Shown here: positions 16,263 to 23,829 of the stretch, one piece after another
Layout: every line of letters starts with the position of its first letter
Numbering within the stretch: the stretch's first letter is position 1
Source of the DNA: Thalassospira sp.
GTDB lineage: Bacteria; Pseudomonadota; Alphaproteobacteria; Rhodospirillales; Thalassospiraceae
Reading direction: 5' to 3'
Length of the DNA: 35,332 nt
Assembly (NCBI RefSeq): GCF_002709775.1
Contig: NZ_PAQR01000014.1
Coordinates: forward strand, 4,834-40,165
Notes under the pieces: generated by a model
Told to the model about the DNA's origin: nothing
What the model saw: the letters and a program-made list of their open reading frames with translations, nothing else
Databases searched by the model: none
Program-made: the position numbers and the translations under genes

Positions 16263-18320
16263 TTACTGGTTAAACGACATCAGCAATTCTGTCGCCAGAC
16301 GCCGTGCATCAGCTTCAAGCCCAACGGTTGCAAGTGCGGTTACAGTATCGCTCAGTGCCTTGGGGTCTGCATTTTCGGCACTTGCGACCTGCTGGGCCTG
16401 AATGGCCATTGCGACCGTTTTCGCCTTTTGCTGTGCTGCGGCCGCCGTGATCAGGTGATGGGAAACCGCACTGTTGGTGGTCACGCGTTCTTCCGCATAT
16501 GGCGCGGTCAGAAGGCTGTCCCACAATGCATCGGGGACTTCGATCCCGTAGCCTTCAAACAGGTTGAAGATCAGCTCGCTATACCGTCTTGCTGCGGCCT
16601 GATCGCCGCGTGCTGCCTGCATTTCCTGCCATTCGACCATGCGCGCGCGGTGGCGGGCAATGGCGGCTGCGCGATCCGATGCACTTTGCACATCCTCAGC
16701 CGAGGTGGAATTGGGCATGACGGTTGCCGATGCCAGCCCACCACTTGAAGTCGGTGCATCCGCAACAACCGCACCGCCAAGGCCAAAGTTCTGCACGGCG
16801 ATTTGCCCATCTGTGCCGAAGGTCTGCGCCGAATTTCCGCCAGCCCCGTTGGCCGATGGCGCTTGCGGTTTGACCGCACCGGTTTCTTCCAGTCCCGACA
16901 TCGCCAGAACCGGATAAAGCAGGCTCAGTCGCGATGAAATGTCATTCGATGCATTGGCCGATGATTTGGCAACCTGAAGCCAGTTTGCCGCGCGCTCGAA
17001 ACCGTTTGAGGCAATCGATGCCTTAAGGGCGGGAACCGCAAACCATGAAAAGTCACCATTGACCGGAATGTCAGCCATCAGCGGCGCTGAAAGGCGCGCG
17101 GCCTGCATGAAGTCGCCTTCAAACTCGGCCGTTTCAAACAGGGCTGCAAGGATTTCGGCGCGTGCTGCCGGCACATCGCTTTGCGCGGCTGCCTGATAAA
17201 GTTTGGCATATTGGCGGGCCTGAATGCCTTCGCTGGCATCATCAAGAACATTTGCCAGGGCATCTGCAGTGAAACTCACAGAGCGATAAACAGATGCCAA
17301 TTGTTCCGGGCTGATCAGGCCAAGCTTCTCGGCCTTACGGGCCGCTTCAAGCCGCACATCAGTTGCGGTCGCATCGGCATTGGTGATGCCGATGATCGCT
17401 GCCGGATTGCCATTTTCAAGCTGGCTGGTCGGGATCGATTGTTTGGCAATCGCCAAAAGTGCGAGATCAAGCGGGCGCAAGTCGTTCAGCAATTCCGGGT
17501 TGGCGGCATTGCCGCTTCTGATCGCCGATACCAGACCAAAGAAGGTCGCATCGCCTTCGCCGCCCATTTCACGGACAAGATCGACCGAAAAGGCAGCCGA
17601 GGTTGGATCATTGGCATAAAACGCGCACATGGCGGCGGCCTTGAGCCAGAAAAGCTCGTCATAGCTTGCGCTGTAACTTTCAATCGCGTCACAGGCGGCA
17701 TCGATCTCGGCACCGATGAGAAGGGCATTCACCTCTGCCTGCGCCAGCATCGATCCGCGCGATCCTTGCGGGGCGGCGCGAACAAGCTCGATCGCGTCAT
17801 CGAGTGCGCCCATTTCAATCAGCTTCGCTACGCGCGCTTCAAGCAGGCTGATTTCCTGTGAATCTTGCGGAAGGGCCGCAGCCGACAAAAGCATACGGCG
17901 CTGCAGATCGCGCGCGGCATGGGTCGCAGGTGTTGCGGGCAGTTCCGAAATCAGCTGTGCGGCAGACCGGCGCGTGGTGCCGTTCCACATATCAATGCCA
18001 AGCCCGCCACGTGACCGATCCAGCGTTCCGACGGCCTCAGAGTCAACTGCGCCAAGCGACAGGGATTGAACCGCATTCGGATCAGACGGGAAGGTATCGG
18101 TTTGGGTGTTGGATGTGCTGCCAAAGCCACCAGACAGCGGGGCGCTTGTTGCCCCCGGATTGGTTGGGCCTTGATCGGACTGGCGTTCCGCGTCCTGTTC
18201 GGCTTCCTGTTTTAAAAACAGCGGCACCGGGGCCGAGGTTTGTGCCAATGCAGGCGCGGACACAAGTCCCGTTCCCGTCATCATGGCCAGTAAACAGGTC
18301 TGTACGAGAGCCTTTTGCAT
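16263..18320 (-). CDS. Exported alpha-helical repeat-like protein of unknown function
   Basis: This 685-residue protein has a plausible Sec signal peptide: short basic n-region MQKAL, hydrophobic core, and a cleavage site near APALAQ (residues 22-27). A low-complexity Ser/Gly/Thr/Pro/Asp/Gln linker follows (about 28-110), and the rest is Ala-rich helix pairs resembling TPR/Sel1-type solenoids (for example LLEARVAKLIEMGALDDAIELV). Similar alphaproteobacterial proteins have been labelled antifreeze glycopeptide polyprotein, a label probably based on Ala-rich composition only. The start codon and first four to five codons lie inside the terminal repeat of the element at 18307-18573, and no good ribosome site is visible. 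Without those codons the signal peptide would lose its basic end. Upstream is a 45-residue membrane peptide and downstream is xerD. Confidence 0.8.
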   Translation of the reverse strand: MQKALVQTCLLAMMTGTGLVSAPALAQTSAPVPLFLKQEAEQDAERQSDQGPTNPGATSAPLSGGFGSTSNTQTDTFPSDPNAVQSLSLGAVDSEAVGTLDRSRGGLGIDMWNGTTRRSAAQLISELPATPATHAARDLQRRMLLSAAALPQDSQEISLLEARVAKLIEMGALDDAIELVRAAPQGSRGSMLAQAEVNALLIGAEIDAACDAIESYSASYDELFWLKAAAMCAFYANDPTSAAFSVDLVREMGGEGDATFFGLVSAIRSGNAANPELLNDLRPLDLALLAIAKQSIPTSQLENGNPAAIIGITNADATATDVRLEAARKAEKLGLISPEQLASVYRSVSFTADALANVLDDASEGIQARQYAKLYQAAAQSDVPAARAEILAALFETAEFEGDFMQAARLSAPLMADIPVNGDFSWFAVPALKASIASNGFERAANWLQVAKSSANASNDISSRLSLLYPVLAMSGLEETGAVKPQAPSANGAGGNSAQTFGTDGQIAVQNFGLGGAVVADAPTSSGGLASATVMPNSTSAEDVQSASDRAAAIARHRARMVEWQEMQAARGDQAAARRYSELIFNLFEGYGIEVPDALWDSLLTAPYAEERVTTNSAVSHHLITAAAAQQKAKTVAMAIQAQQVASAENADPKALSDTVTALATVGLEADARRLATELLMSFNQ

Positions 18321-18573
18321 TTAATCTGCACCGATTTTGTTTGTGTTTGGCGAGCCGTTTGGCAAGGCACAGCGTGCAGGGCGATGCGGAGCATCGGCCA
18401 AACGGTGTAACGCAGAAAAACGCCGCCAAACACAAACCCGAAGGGCCGGGAAATCCGCCTGTCCCGCAGCGTCAAAGACCTTGCGCGTAACCCCGCTACG
18501 CCCAGCGGCCTTTTCCTCGCTGGACAGGCGGATTTCTCCGGCAAAACGGTCCAGATTAAGTGCAAAAGGCTCT
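18307..18573. repeat. 267-bp nested palindromic element (MITE-like)
   Basis: The ends are imperfect terminal inverted repeats of about 33 bases (18307-18339 and 18542-18573) that match except for two mismatches and one gap; the outermost 13 bases, AGAGCCTTTTGCA, are identical. Inside are two more stems. The first is 14 bp, perfect (18339-18352 with 18424-18437), and holds nested nine- and six-base stems (18355-18363 with 18397-18405; 18382-18387 with 18391-18396). The second is 15 bp, perfect (18450-18464 with 18522-18536), extended by CCGG/CCGG. The whole can fold as a cruciform or three-way junction. It fills the gap between the 45-residue gene and the 685-residue gene. It contains no transposase, and no clear target duplication was found. 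Confidence 0.85.
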
Positions 18574-18597
18574 GAAAAGCGGGAACGCAAATTCATA

Positions 18598-18735
18598 TTA
18601 GTTGAACCTCGAATTCGGGATGGTTTCTTCGATTTGGGCGGTCGGGGCCGGGATGTCCCAGGTCACCAGGAAGGTAGCACCGCCGGCAATCACGGCGATA
18701 ACCAGCAACAGGATGATGCGCGATAAAATCTTCAT
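18598..18735 (-). CDS. 45-residue single-pass membrane protein
   Basis: Starting with an ATG at 18735, the frame encodes a basic N-terminus (MKILSR), a hydrophobic helix of about 18 residues (IILLLVIAVIAGGATFLV), then TWDIPAPTAQIEE and the end TIPNSRFN before TAA. The sequence reads as a real small inner-membrane protein with a periplasmic tail, and similar TW-x-IP-A-P peptides are known to me as small hypothetical proteins in Rhodospirillales. It lies just upstream of the exported 685-residue gene on the same strand. GGA lies about seven bases upstream of the ATG, and the start overlaps the stop of a tiny upstream frame. Function is unknown; a membrane partner for the exported protein is inference. 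Confidence 0.72.
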   Translation of the reverse strand: MKILSRIILLLVIAVIAGGATFLVTWDIPAPTAQIEETIPNSRFN

Positions 18736-18827
18736 TTTAATCCAGACTTCGAAGCGTTTGAGCGAAGGACGCGAATACCAGTATGCGGACGAAAATCAAA
18801 GATGCAAGAACGGGGGCTACCAATCAT
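18732..18827 (-). CDS. Possible micro-ORF or leader upstream of the 45-residue gene
   Basis: A very strong ribosome site (GGAGGAG, 18832-18838) is followed by two candidate starts. The ATG at 18827 opens a 31-residue frame whose TGA overlaps the next ATG by four bases. The TTG at 18823, in another frame, gives a 28-residue hydrophobic peptide (VAPVLASLIFVRILVFASFA core) ending at 18737, just before the next ATG. The second looks more like a membrane peptide and the first has the better spacing. One of them is probably translated and coupled to the 45-residue protein. Confidence 0.35.
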   Translation of the reverse strand: MIGSPRSCIFDFRPHTGIRVLRSNASKSGLK

Positions 18828-18838
18828 TTTGCTCCTCC

Positions 18839-19135
18839 GTTCGCCTATCCTGGACCCTTCATCACATCGTGGTCGTCGCATGCCAATTCGGCAACTTAAT
18901 GGCAGTATAGGTCGCTGTTACTCACAGAGAGTTAATACGCTTTCCAATGCGACCTCGCGCAACAAGGTTGGGCAAAACTTTGCCAGAGTATGCGGAAAGT
19001 GACGCAAAGGAGCATTTTGACGCTGCATTTTTGTCGCGTTTCCTGCGCGGTTTGCTTGCGTTCAAGGGCAAGCTGCCCTAAAGAATTGGGTAATTTGTAA
19101 CGCATTTGATTGAACCACAGGACTGCAAACCGAAC
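18839..19135. other. Divergent intergenic region between the 45-residue gene and aroK
   Basis: This is about 300 bases without a convincing gene and must carry promoters for both directions. A TATACT at about 18908-18913 on the minus strand is a candidate -10 but lacks a good -35. Toward aroK, TTGCGT (19056-19061) and TAAAGA (19079-19084) are 17 bases apart, with a six-base inverted repeat AGGGCA/TGCCCT between them. Both are weak calls. The frames read across this gap lack coding character. Confidence 0.4.
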
Positions 19136-19747
19136 ATGGACAGCAACATTGCCGAGTCGGGTTTGCACGAAGACGTGATCGCCAAAATTCGGGATGGCCT
19201 CAAAGGCCGGACATTGGTGTTCATTGGACTGATGGGTGCAGGAAAAAGCTGCATCGGCCGTATGGTCGCCAAGGAACTCAATCTGGATTTTGTCGATGCC
19301 GACCGCGAAATCGAAGAAGCCGCTGGCTGCTCAATAGCCGATATCTTCAAGCTTTATGGCGAAGAGGCTTTTCGCGACGGCGAGGAACGTGTAATTGCCC
19401 GTTTGCTTGATGGCGAACAGATCGTGTTGGCCACAGGCGGTGGTGCGTTCATTCGCGAACGTACCCGTGAGCTGATTCTCGAAAAATCCGTATCGGTCTG
19501 GCTGCGTGCCGACCTTGATCTGCTGATGCACCGCACTAGCGGACGAACCCATCGCCCGTTGCTTAATAACGGTGACCCCAGACAGATCTTGGCCGATCTG
19601 ATCGAGACGCGTTACCCGGTCTATGCCGGGGCAGATATAATTTTCGACTGTGATGAATCGTCCAAGGAAGCCACCCGTGATGCAGTTCTTGAACTGCTTG
19701 CGAATTCCTTTGATGACGATGGTCAATTGATCAAGACAGGAACCTGA
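19136..19747 (+). CDS. aroK: Shikimate kinase
   Basis: This 203-residue cytosolic kinase phosphorylates shikimate at the 3-hydroxyl with ATP, the fifth step of the chorismate pathway. Walker A is GLMGAGKS (31-38). The shikimate-binding aspartate lies in [11 protein letters not shown] (D56), with FRDGEERVI and the LATGGGAF loop following, and RTHRPLL in the lid. A TTG at 19106 would extend it by ten residues, but the ATG at 19136 gives the more natural start, with AGGA about 13 bases upstream. The C-terminal tail [11 protein letters not shown] extends slightly beyond the domain. aroB follows after four bases, a classic aroKB operon. Confidence 0.95.
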   Translation: MDSNIAESGLHEDVIAKIRDGLKGRTLVFIGLMGAGKSCIGRMVAKELNLDFVDADREIEEAAGCSIADIFKLYGEEAFRDGEERVIARLLDGEQIVLATGGGAFIRERTRELILEKSVSVWLRADLDLLMHRTSGRTHRPLLNNGDPRQILADLIETRYPVYAGADIIFDCDESSKEATRDAVLELLANSFDDDGQLIKTGT

Positions 19748-19751
19748 CAGA

Positions 19752-20867
19752 GTGAGCAATCACGACACCCTTCGCGTCGAACTTGGCGCGCGCAGCTATG
19801 ACATCCTTGTTGGCAGCAACCTTTTGGCCGACACCGCCAAATATATTGCCCCGTTCGTCAAGAAGGCCGGTGTTGTCGTGATCAGCGATGCGGCCCTTTC
19901 TGACAACCACCTGCCGACCGTGCTGAACTCCCTTGACGGTGCCGGGATCCCGCACCGCGAAGTCGTCGTGCCGTCGGGTGAAAAATCCAAAAGCTTTGCC
20001 ATGTTCGAAGATGTCGTCGAACAGATTTTGGCGATGGGGATCGAACGTTCCACCCTGATCATTGCCTTGGGTGGTGGTGTGGTTGGTGATCTGGCCGGTT
20101 TTGTTGCGGCATCGCTTCTGCGCGGACTTGATTTCGTGCAGATCCCGACGACCTTGCTCTCGCAGGTCGATAGCTCCGTCGGTGGCAAGACCGGGATCAA
20201 TTCCAAGTCGGGTAAAAATCTGATCGGGGCGTTTCATCAACCGCGTCTGGTTCTGGCCGACACGTCGGTCCTCGATACCCTGCCGGCACGTGAATTGCGC
20301 TCAGGCTATGCCGAGGTTGCCAAATACGGCCTGATCGATGATCCGGAGTTCTTTGCCTGGCTTGAAGAAAACGGGCAGGCGGTTCTTGATGTTGATGGGC
20401 CCGAGCGCCGTCAGGCGGTGATCAAAAGCTGTGCGGCCAAGGCACGCATTGTGTCCGAGGACGAACGCGAAGGCGGCAAGCGCGCGCTGCTTAACCTTGG
20501 TCACACCTTTGGCCACGCGCTCGAAGCCGAAACCGGATATGGCGAAAAGCTTCTGCACGGCGAAGCCGTTGCCATGGGCATGGTCATTGCCCACGACGTT
20601 TGCGGGGCCATGGGTATGGCGCCAGCTGGCGAGAAGGACCGGATTGTTGCCCATCTGAAATCGGTTGGTCTTCCGGTGATGGCATCCGAAGTCACCGGCA
20701 TGCATTGGGATATAGACAAGGTCATCGGGCATATGTCGCGCGATAAAAAGGTCCGCGACGGCGAGATCACCTTTGTCATGACGCGTGGTATCGGCAAGGC
20801 ATTCACATCCAAGGCTATGGATGTTCAAAAGATGCGTGCGGCCATCACCCGATCCTGCCGCGGGTAA
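19752..20867 (+). CDS. aroB: 3-dehydroquinate synthase
   Basis: This 371-residue NAD-dependent enzyme converts DAHP to 3-dehydroquinate, the second step of the shikimate pathway. The nucleotide-binding region has ALGGGVVGDLAGFVAA (about 105-120). The signature DSSVGGKTGIN is at 140-150, followed by KNLIGAFHQP. The metal ligands are in place: E188 (GYAEVAKYG), H251 (LGHTFGHALE) and H269 (LLHGEAVAMGM). The start is a GTG four bases after the aroK stop, with AGGA about ten bases upstream inside the aroK end. Length is normal for the family. Confidence 0.96.
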   Translation: MSNHDTLRVELGARSYDILVGSNLLADTAKYIAPFVKKAGVVVISDAALSDNHLPTVLNSLDGAGIPHREVVVPSGEKSKSFAMFEDVVEQILAMGIERSTLIIALGGGVVGDLAGFVAASLLRGLDFVQIPTTLLSQVDSSVGGKTGINSKSGKNLIGAFHQPRLVLADTSVLDTLPARELRSGYAEVAKYGLIDDPEFFAWLEENGQAVLDVDGPERRQAVIKSCAAKARIVSEDEREGGKRALLNLGHTFGHALEAETGYGEKLLHGEAVAMGMVIAHDVCGAMGMAPAGEKDRIVAHLKSVGLPVMASEVTGMHWDIDKVIGHMSRDKKVRDGEITFVMTRGIGKAFTSKAMDVQKMRAAITRSCRG

Positions 20868-20998
20868 CGGTTTTGCGACATTTGGCGCCCTGATCGGTGC
20901 CAATGTGTTGTTGTTAACTTGTTTAACGCCATTTGACCTTATAGATGAACACAGGACAAACTCGTTCTTAAGACTTCACCGCTTGGAGACGGCCCTGA

Positions 20999-22273
20999 AT
21001 GACGGTCACGATTGTCGTGATTTTTTTGCTGTTGATGCTTTCGGCATTCTTTTCTGGCTCGGAAACCGCGCTGACGGCGGCGTCGCGTCCGGTCATGCAC
21101 CACAAGGAACAGGATGGTGATCAGCGGGCCGGCATCGTTAACAGGCTGCGTCGTTATCAGGAACGGTTGCTGGGCGCGATTTTGCTCGGCAACAACATGG
21201 TCAATATTCTGGCCTCTGCCCTGGCGACATCGGTGATGATCGAACTGTTTGGTGAAAACGGCGTGGTCTATGCGACTGCCGTCATGACCGCCCTTGTTCT
21301 GATCTTCTCGGAAATTCTGCCAAAGACCTATGCGCTTCAGCATGCCGATACCATGGCGCTGCGTGTCGCGCGCCCGATGAGTGTTTTGGTCGTTCTGTTC
21401 GCCCCGATAACCCAGACCATTCAGGTTGTCGTGCAGGCCACCTTGCGCCTGTTTGGCAGTGGCGAAGGCCCGGGGCTTGACAGTGAGCGCGAACTGCGCG
21501 GTGCGATTGAACTGCATGCCGATGACGTGGTTGTCGGCAACCACCATGCCGAACGTACCATGCTGCATGGCGTTCTCGACCTTGAAGATGTTGGTGTCTG
21601 GGAAATCATGGTGCACCGTCGCAAGGTGCAGATGATCGATATTTCCCGCCCGATGGAAGAAATCCTCGATACGGTTCTGGCAAGCCCGCACACCCGTATT
21701 CCGATTTATGAGAAGGACCCGGACAACATCGTCGGTGTCCTGCATGCGCGCGAAGTTCTTAAGGCAATCGTGCGTGGTGCCAAACCCGCCACGGCCGAAG
21801 ATGTCCGCGAGCTGAGCGCCGAAGCATGGTTTATCCCGGATTCAACAACCCTTGCCGATCAGCTCAAGGCGTTCAAGGAACGTCACGAACACTTCGCCAT
21901 TGTGGTTGATGAATATGGCGCGTTCGAAGGCGTGGTGTCGCTTGAAGACATTCTGGAAGAAATCGTTGGTGATATTTCCGATGAAACCGACGTCGAAGTG
22001 GTTGGTGTTCAGCCGCAGGCCGACGGATCGGTTATCGTGCGCGGCGATGTCACCATTCGCGATTTGAACCGTCGCTTTGGTTGGCGCCTGCCGGACGAGG
22101 AGGCAGCGACCGTGGCTGGCCTTTTGCTTTATGAAACCCGGCGCATTCCCGATGTCGGGCAGCAGTTCCGGTTCCACGGGTTCGAGTTCGAAGTACTGCG
22201 CCGTATCCGCAACCAGATCACCCGTGTACGTCTGCGCGCTGTAACCGACCCGGCCGGGGAAGAGCAGGAATAA
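20999..22273 (+). CDS. CNNM/HlyC-CorC family CBS membrane protein
   Basis: This 424-residue inner-membrane protein has an N-terminal DUF21/CNNM transmembrane domain (about 1-180, starting with FLLLMLSAFFSGSETALTAAS and including LLGNNMVNILASALATS and FSEILPKTYAL). A CBS pair follows (about 195-320, with VHRRKVQMID and HFAIVVDEYGAFEGVVSLED), then a C-terminal CorC_HlyC transporter-associated domain (about 335-415). Relatives act in Mg2+/Co2+ efflux or homeostasis, and older names call them hemolysins without good evidence. GGAG lies ten bases before the ATG. It follows aroB after 131 bases and may have its own promoter. Confidence 0.92.
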   Translation: MTVTIVVIFLLLMLSAFFSGSETALTAASRPVMHHKEQDGDQRAGIVNRLRRYQERLLGAILLGNNMVNILASALATSVMIELFGENGVVYATAVMTALVLIFSEILPKTYALQHADTMALRVARPMSVLVVLFAPITQTIQVVVQATLRLFGSGEGPGLDSERELRGAIELHADDVVVGNHHAERTMLHGVLDLEDVGVWEIMVHRRKVQMIDISRPMEEILDTVLASPHTRIPIYEKDPDNIVGVLHAREVLKAIVRGAKPATAEDVRELSAEAWFIPDSTTLADQLKAFKERHEHFAIVVDEYGAFEGVVSLEDILEEIVGDISDETDVEVVGVQPQADGSVIVRGDVTIRDLNRRFGWRLPDEEAATVAGLLLYETRRIPDVGQQFRFHGFEFEVLRRIRNQITRVRLRAVTDPAGEEQE

Positions 22274-22446
22274 GAACCTGCGCCCGGCGGCAGTTGTGTT
22301 GCGATAAAACCATTCCCGCGTAAAAAATTTCAGCTTTATCTACTTATGGGTTAAACTTGTGCATCAAGGTCTTGACCCAAAGGATTGCAGGGCCACTTGC
22401 AAATAAGGGCCCGTCACACTGTGTCATCCACGGACGTCACTTCGAT

Positions 22447-22476
22447 TTGACGTTTGTCAGTGTGAAACCAGATAAT
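22447..22476 (+). promoter_or_regulatory. Sigma-70 promoter of the CBS protein gene
   Basis: TTGACG (22447-22452) and GATAAT (22471-22476), each five of six to consensus, are 18 bases apart. The start codon follows 49 bases after the -10. It lies in a 251-base gap after the CorC-like gene, so the CBS gene is probably transcribed separately. Confidence 0.6.
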
Positions 22477-22524
22477 CTGATCGGGTTTGGGCATGTGGCA
22501 ACAGCAACCTGCAGAGAGAGATGC

Positions 22525-22974
22525 ATGGATACGAAAATTGTACCGGGTGTGGTCCAGGAACAATCCATCGCGACACTCAACCCCGCCGATTCAGTGATGG
22601 ACGCCGTCAACATGATGAGTGAGCGCAAGATTGGCGCGGTCATCATCGTCGACAACAACGCAAGACTGGCCGGAATTTTTACCGAGCGTGACCTTGTCAA
22701 CCGCGTGGTCGCCAAGGGTCTGGATGCGGCATCGGTGCCGCTTTCCAAGGTCATGACAGCTGACCCCGATACGCTTGGTCCTGATGACTCGGCCATGAGT
22801 GCACTCGATCTGATGAGTGCGCGGCGATATCGTCACTTGCCAGTGGTCGATGGGGACAAGGTTGTCGGCATGGTGTCGATCCGAGACCTGTTTAATGTTG
22901 TCAAACGCCAGCTTGAAGAAGATGTCCGCGAACGCGAAAAGTTCATCTTCGGATCTGATTACGGCGTGGCCTGA
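22525..22974 (+). CDS. Two-CBS-domain protein
   Basis: This 149-residue soluble protein consists almost wholly of a CBS pair (Bateman module). The first has NPADSVMDAVNMMSERKIGA, VIIVDNNARLAGIFTERDLV; the second has DSAMSALDLMSARRYRHLPV and VVGMVSIRDLFNVV. A charged helix ends the protein. Stand-alone CBS pairs bind adenine nucleotides and regulate other proteins. The frame continues upstream to 22357, but the ATG at 22525 has GAGAGAG just before it and begins directly at the domain, and a good promoter lies between. The partner protein is unknown. Confidence 0.88.
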   Translation: MDTKIVPGVVQEQSIATLNPADSVMDAVNMMSERKIGAVIIVDNNARLAGIFTERDLVNRVVAKGLDAASVPLSKVMTADPDTLGPDDSAMSALDLMSARRYRHLPVVDGDKVVGMVSIRDLFNVVKRQLEEDVREREKFIFGSDYGVA

Positions 22975-23007
22975 GCCAACCGATTTCCAGGTGTGTGATA
23001 TGCCATT

Positions 23008-23032
23008 GGCCTGAGGGAAACTCCCTCGGGCC
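23008..23032. terminator. Hairpin after the CBS gene
   Basis: GGCC-T-GAGGG and CCCTC-G-GGCC form a ten-pair stem (one G-T pair) around the loop AAACT. It starts 33 bases after the CBS stop. No clear T-run follows, so it may stabilise the mRNA end or terminate only partly. Confidence 0.4.
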
Positions 23033-23121
23033 TTCGGCCTATGTTGAATTCCGGGCGTTATTCAGGGGCAGGAACGCGGGCCTGAACGGGTGGCTGGAAT
23101 AGACGGAAACGCTTTTGCGAC

Positions 23122-23161
23122 TTGACAGCGTGCGGGTGAACGTCTTTACGTTTACGTAAAG
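23122..23161 (+). promoter_or_regulatory. Promoter and overlapping palindromic operator of the DUF2889 gene
   Basis: A consensus -35, TTGACA, is at 23122-23127. Seventeen bases on lies a poor -10 (TTTACG, 23145-23150) inside a seven-base inverted repeat CTTTACG-TTTA-CGTAAAG (23144-23161). The repeat ends beside the ribosome site GGAGAG. A regulator bound there would cover the -10 region. The dyad resembles the TTTACGT-type sites I recall for MerR/TetR regulators of acyl-CoA and branched-chain amino acid catabolism; that link is tentative. Confidence 0.5.
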
Positions 23162-23172
23162 GAGAGAGTCCC

Positions 23173-23742
23173 ATGCCATTGTCCCGCCCCGCAGAACGCG
23201 AACATATTCATACCCGCACCGTGACCTGTCAGGGGTTCCGCCGCACAGACGGCCTGTGGGACATCGAAGGTCACATCACCGATATCAAGACCTATGGCTT
23301 TACCAATCATGATCGCGGCGAAATCCCGGCGGGTGAGCCGGTCCATGGCATGTGGATCCGGGTCACAGTTGGTGATGATCTCGTCATCCGCGCGGTCGAG
23401 GCTGAAATGGAATATGCCCCGTTTTCTGCCTGTGATGCGATCGCACCCAATTACGAAAATCTGATCGGGCTCAAACTCGGCCCGGGCCTGCGCAAACAGA
23501 TCCGCGAGCGGACCGGGGGCGTGCATGGCTGTACGCATCTCAATGAACTGATGGGGCCGGTGGCGACCACGGCGTTTCAGACGATCTTTCCGATCCTGGC
23601 CAAGGAATCCCTTGAAGCACCGGAAGAAAATGACACCAAACCGCCCCGTCGCAATCCGTTGATCAATACCTGCCACGGTTGGCGCAGTGACGGACCGGCG
23701 GTCAAGCGTATCTCGCCGGATTTCTATACCGGCGACAAATAG
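23173..23742 (+). CDS. DUF2889 protein
   Basis: This 189-residue soluble protein matches DUF2889, with HTRTVTCQGFRRTDGLWDIE, GHITDIKTYGF, GEPVHGMWIRVTV, the central FSACDAIAPNYENLIGLKLG and the conserved GCTHLNELMGPVATTAFQT. The conserved Cys and His residues in the last two segments suggest a metal or catalytic site, but no reaction is known. GGAGAG lies seven bases before the ATG. It appears to be a single-gene unit with its own promoter and an operator-like palindrome. Confidence 0.88.
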   Translation: MPLSRPAEREHIHTRTVTCQGFRRTDGLWDIEGHITDIKTYGFTNHDRGEIPAGEPVHGMWIRVTVGDDLVIRAVEAEMEYAPFSACDAIAPNYENLIGLKLGPGLRKQIRERTGGVHGCTHLNELMGPVATTAFQTIFPILAKESLEAPEENDTKPPRRNPLINTCHGWRSDGPAVKRISPDFYTGDK

Positions 23743-23829
23743 GGCGGTCTCCCGATCCCGGTATCTTGCAAGTGCATTTGCGCGGACCAATATCAGAACT
23801 GTCCGTAACGTGTATTTGTCAGGTGACCC

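Noticed and set aside
18321..18596. Minus-strand 91-residue frame (and plus-strand frames) across the nested palindrome
   Set aside because: The frames are open only because the element is palindromic and GC-rich. The composition is Arg/Ala-rich with no ribosome site, and the frame conflicts with the readable 45-residue gene next to it. Such frames may be annotated as hypothetical proteins elsewhere.
19106..19135. Upstream TTG start for aroK
   Set aside because: There is no ribosome site before it, and the added residues are not part of the kinase fold; the ATG at 19136 is preferred.
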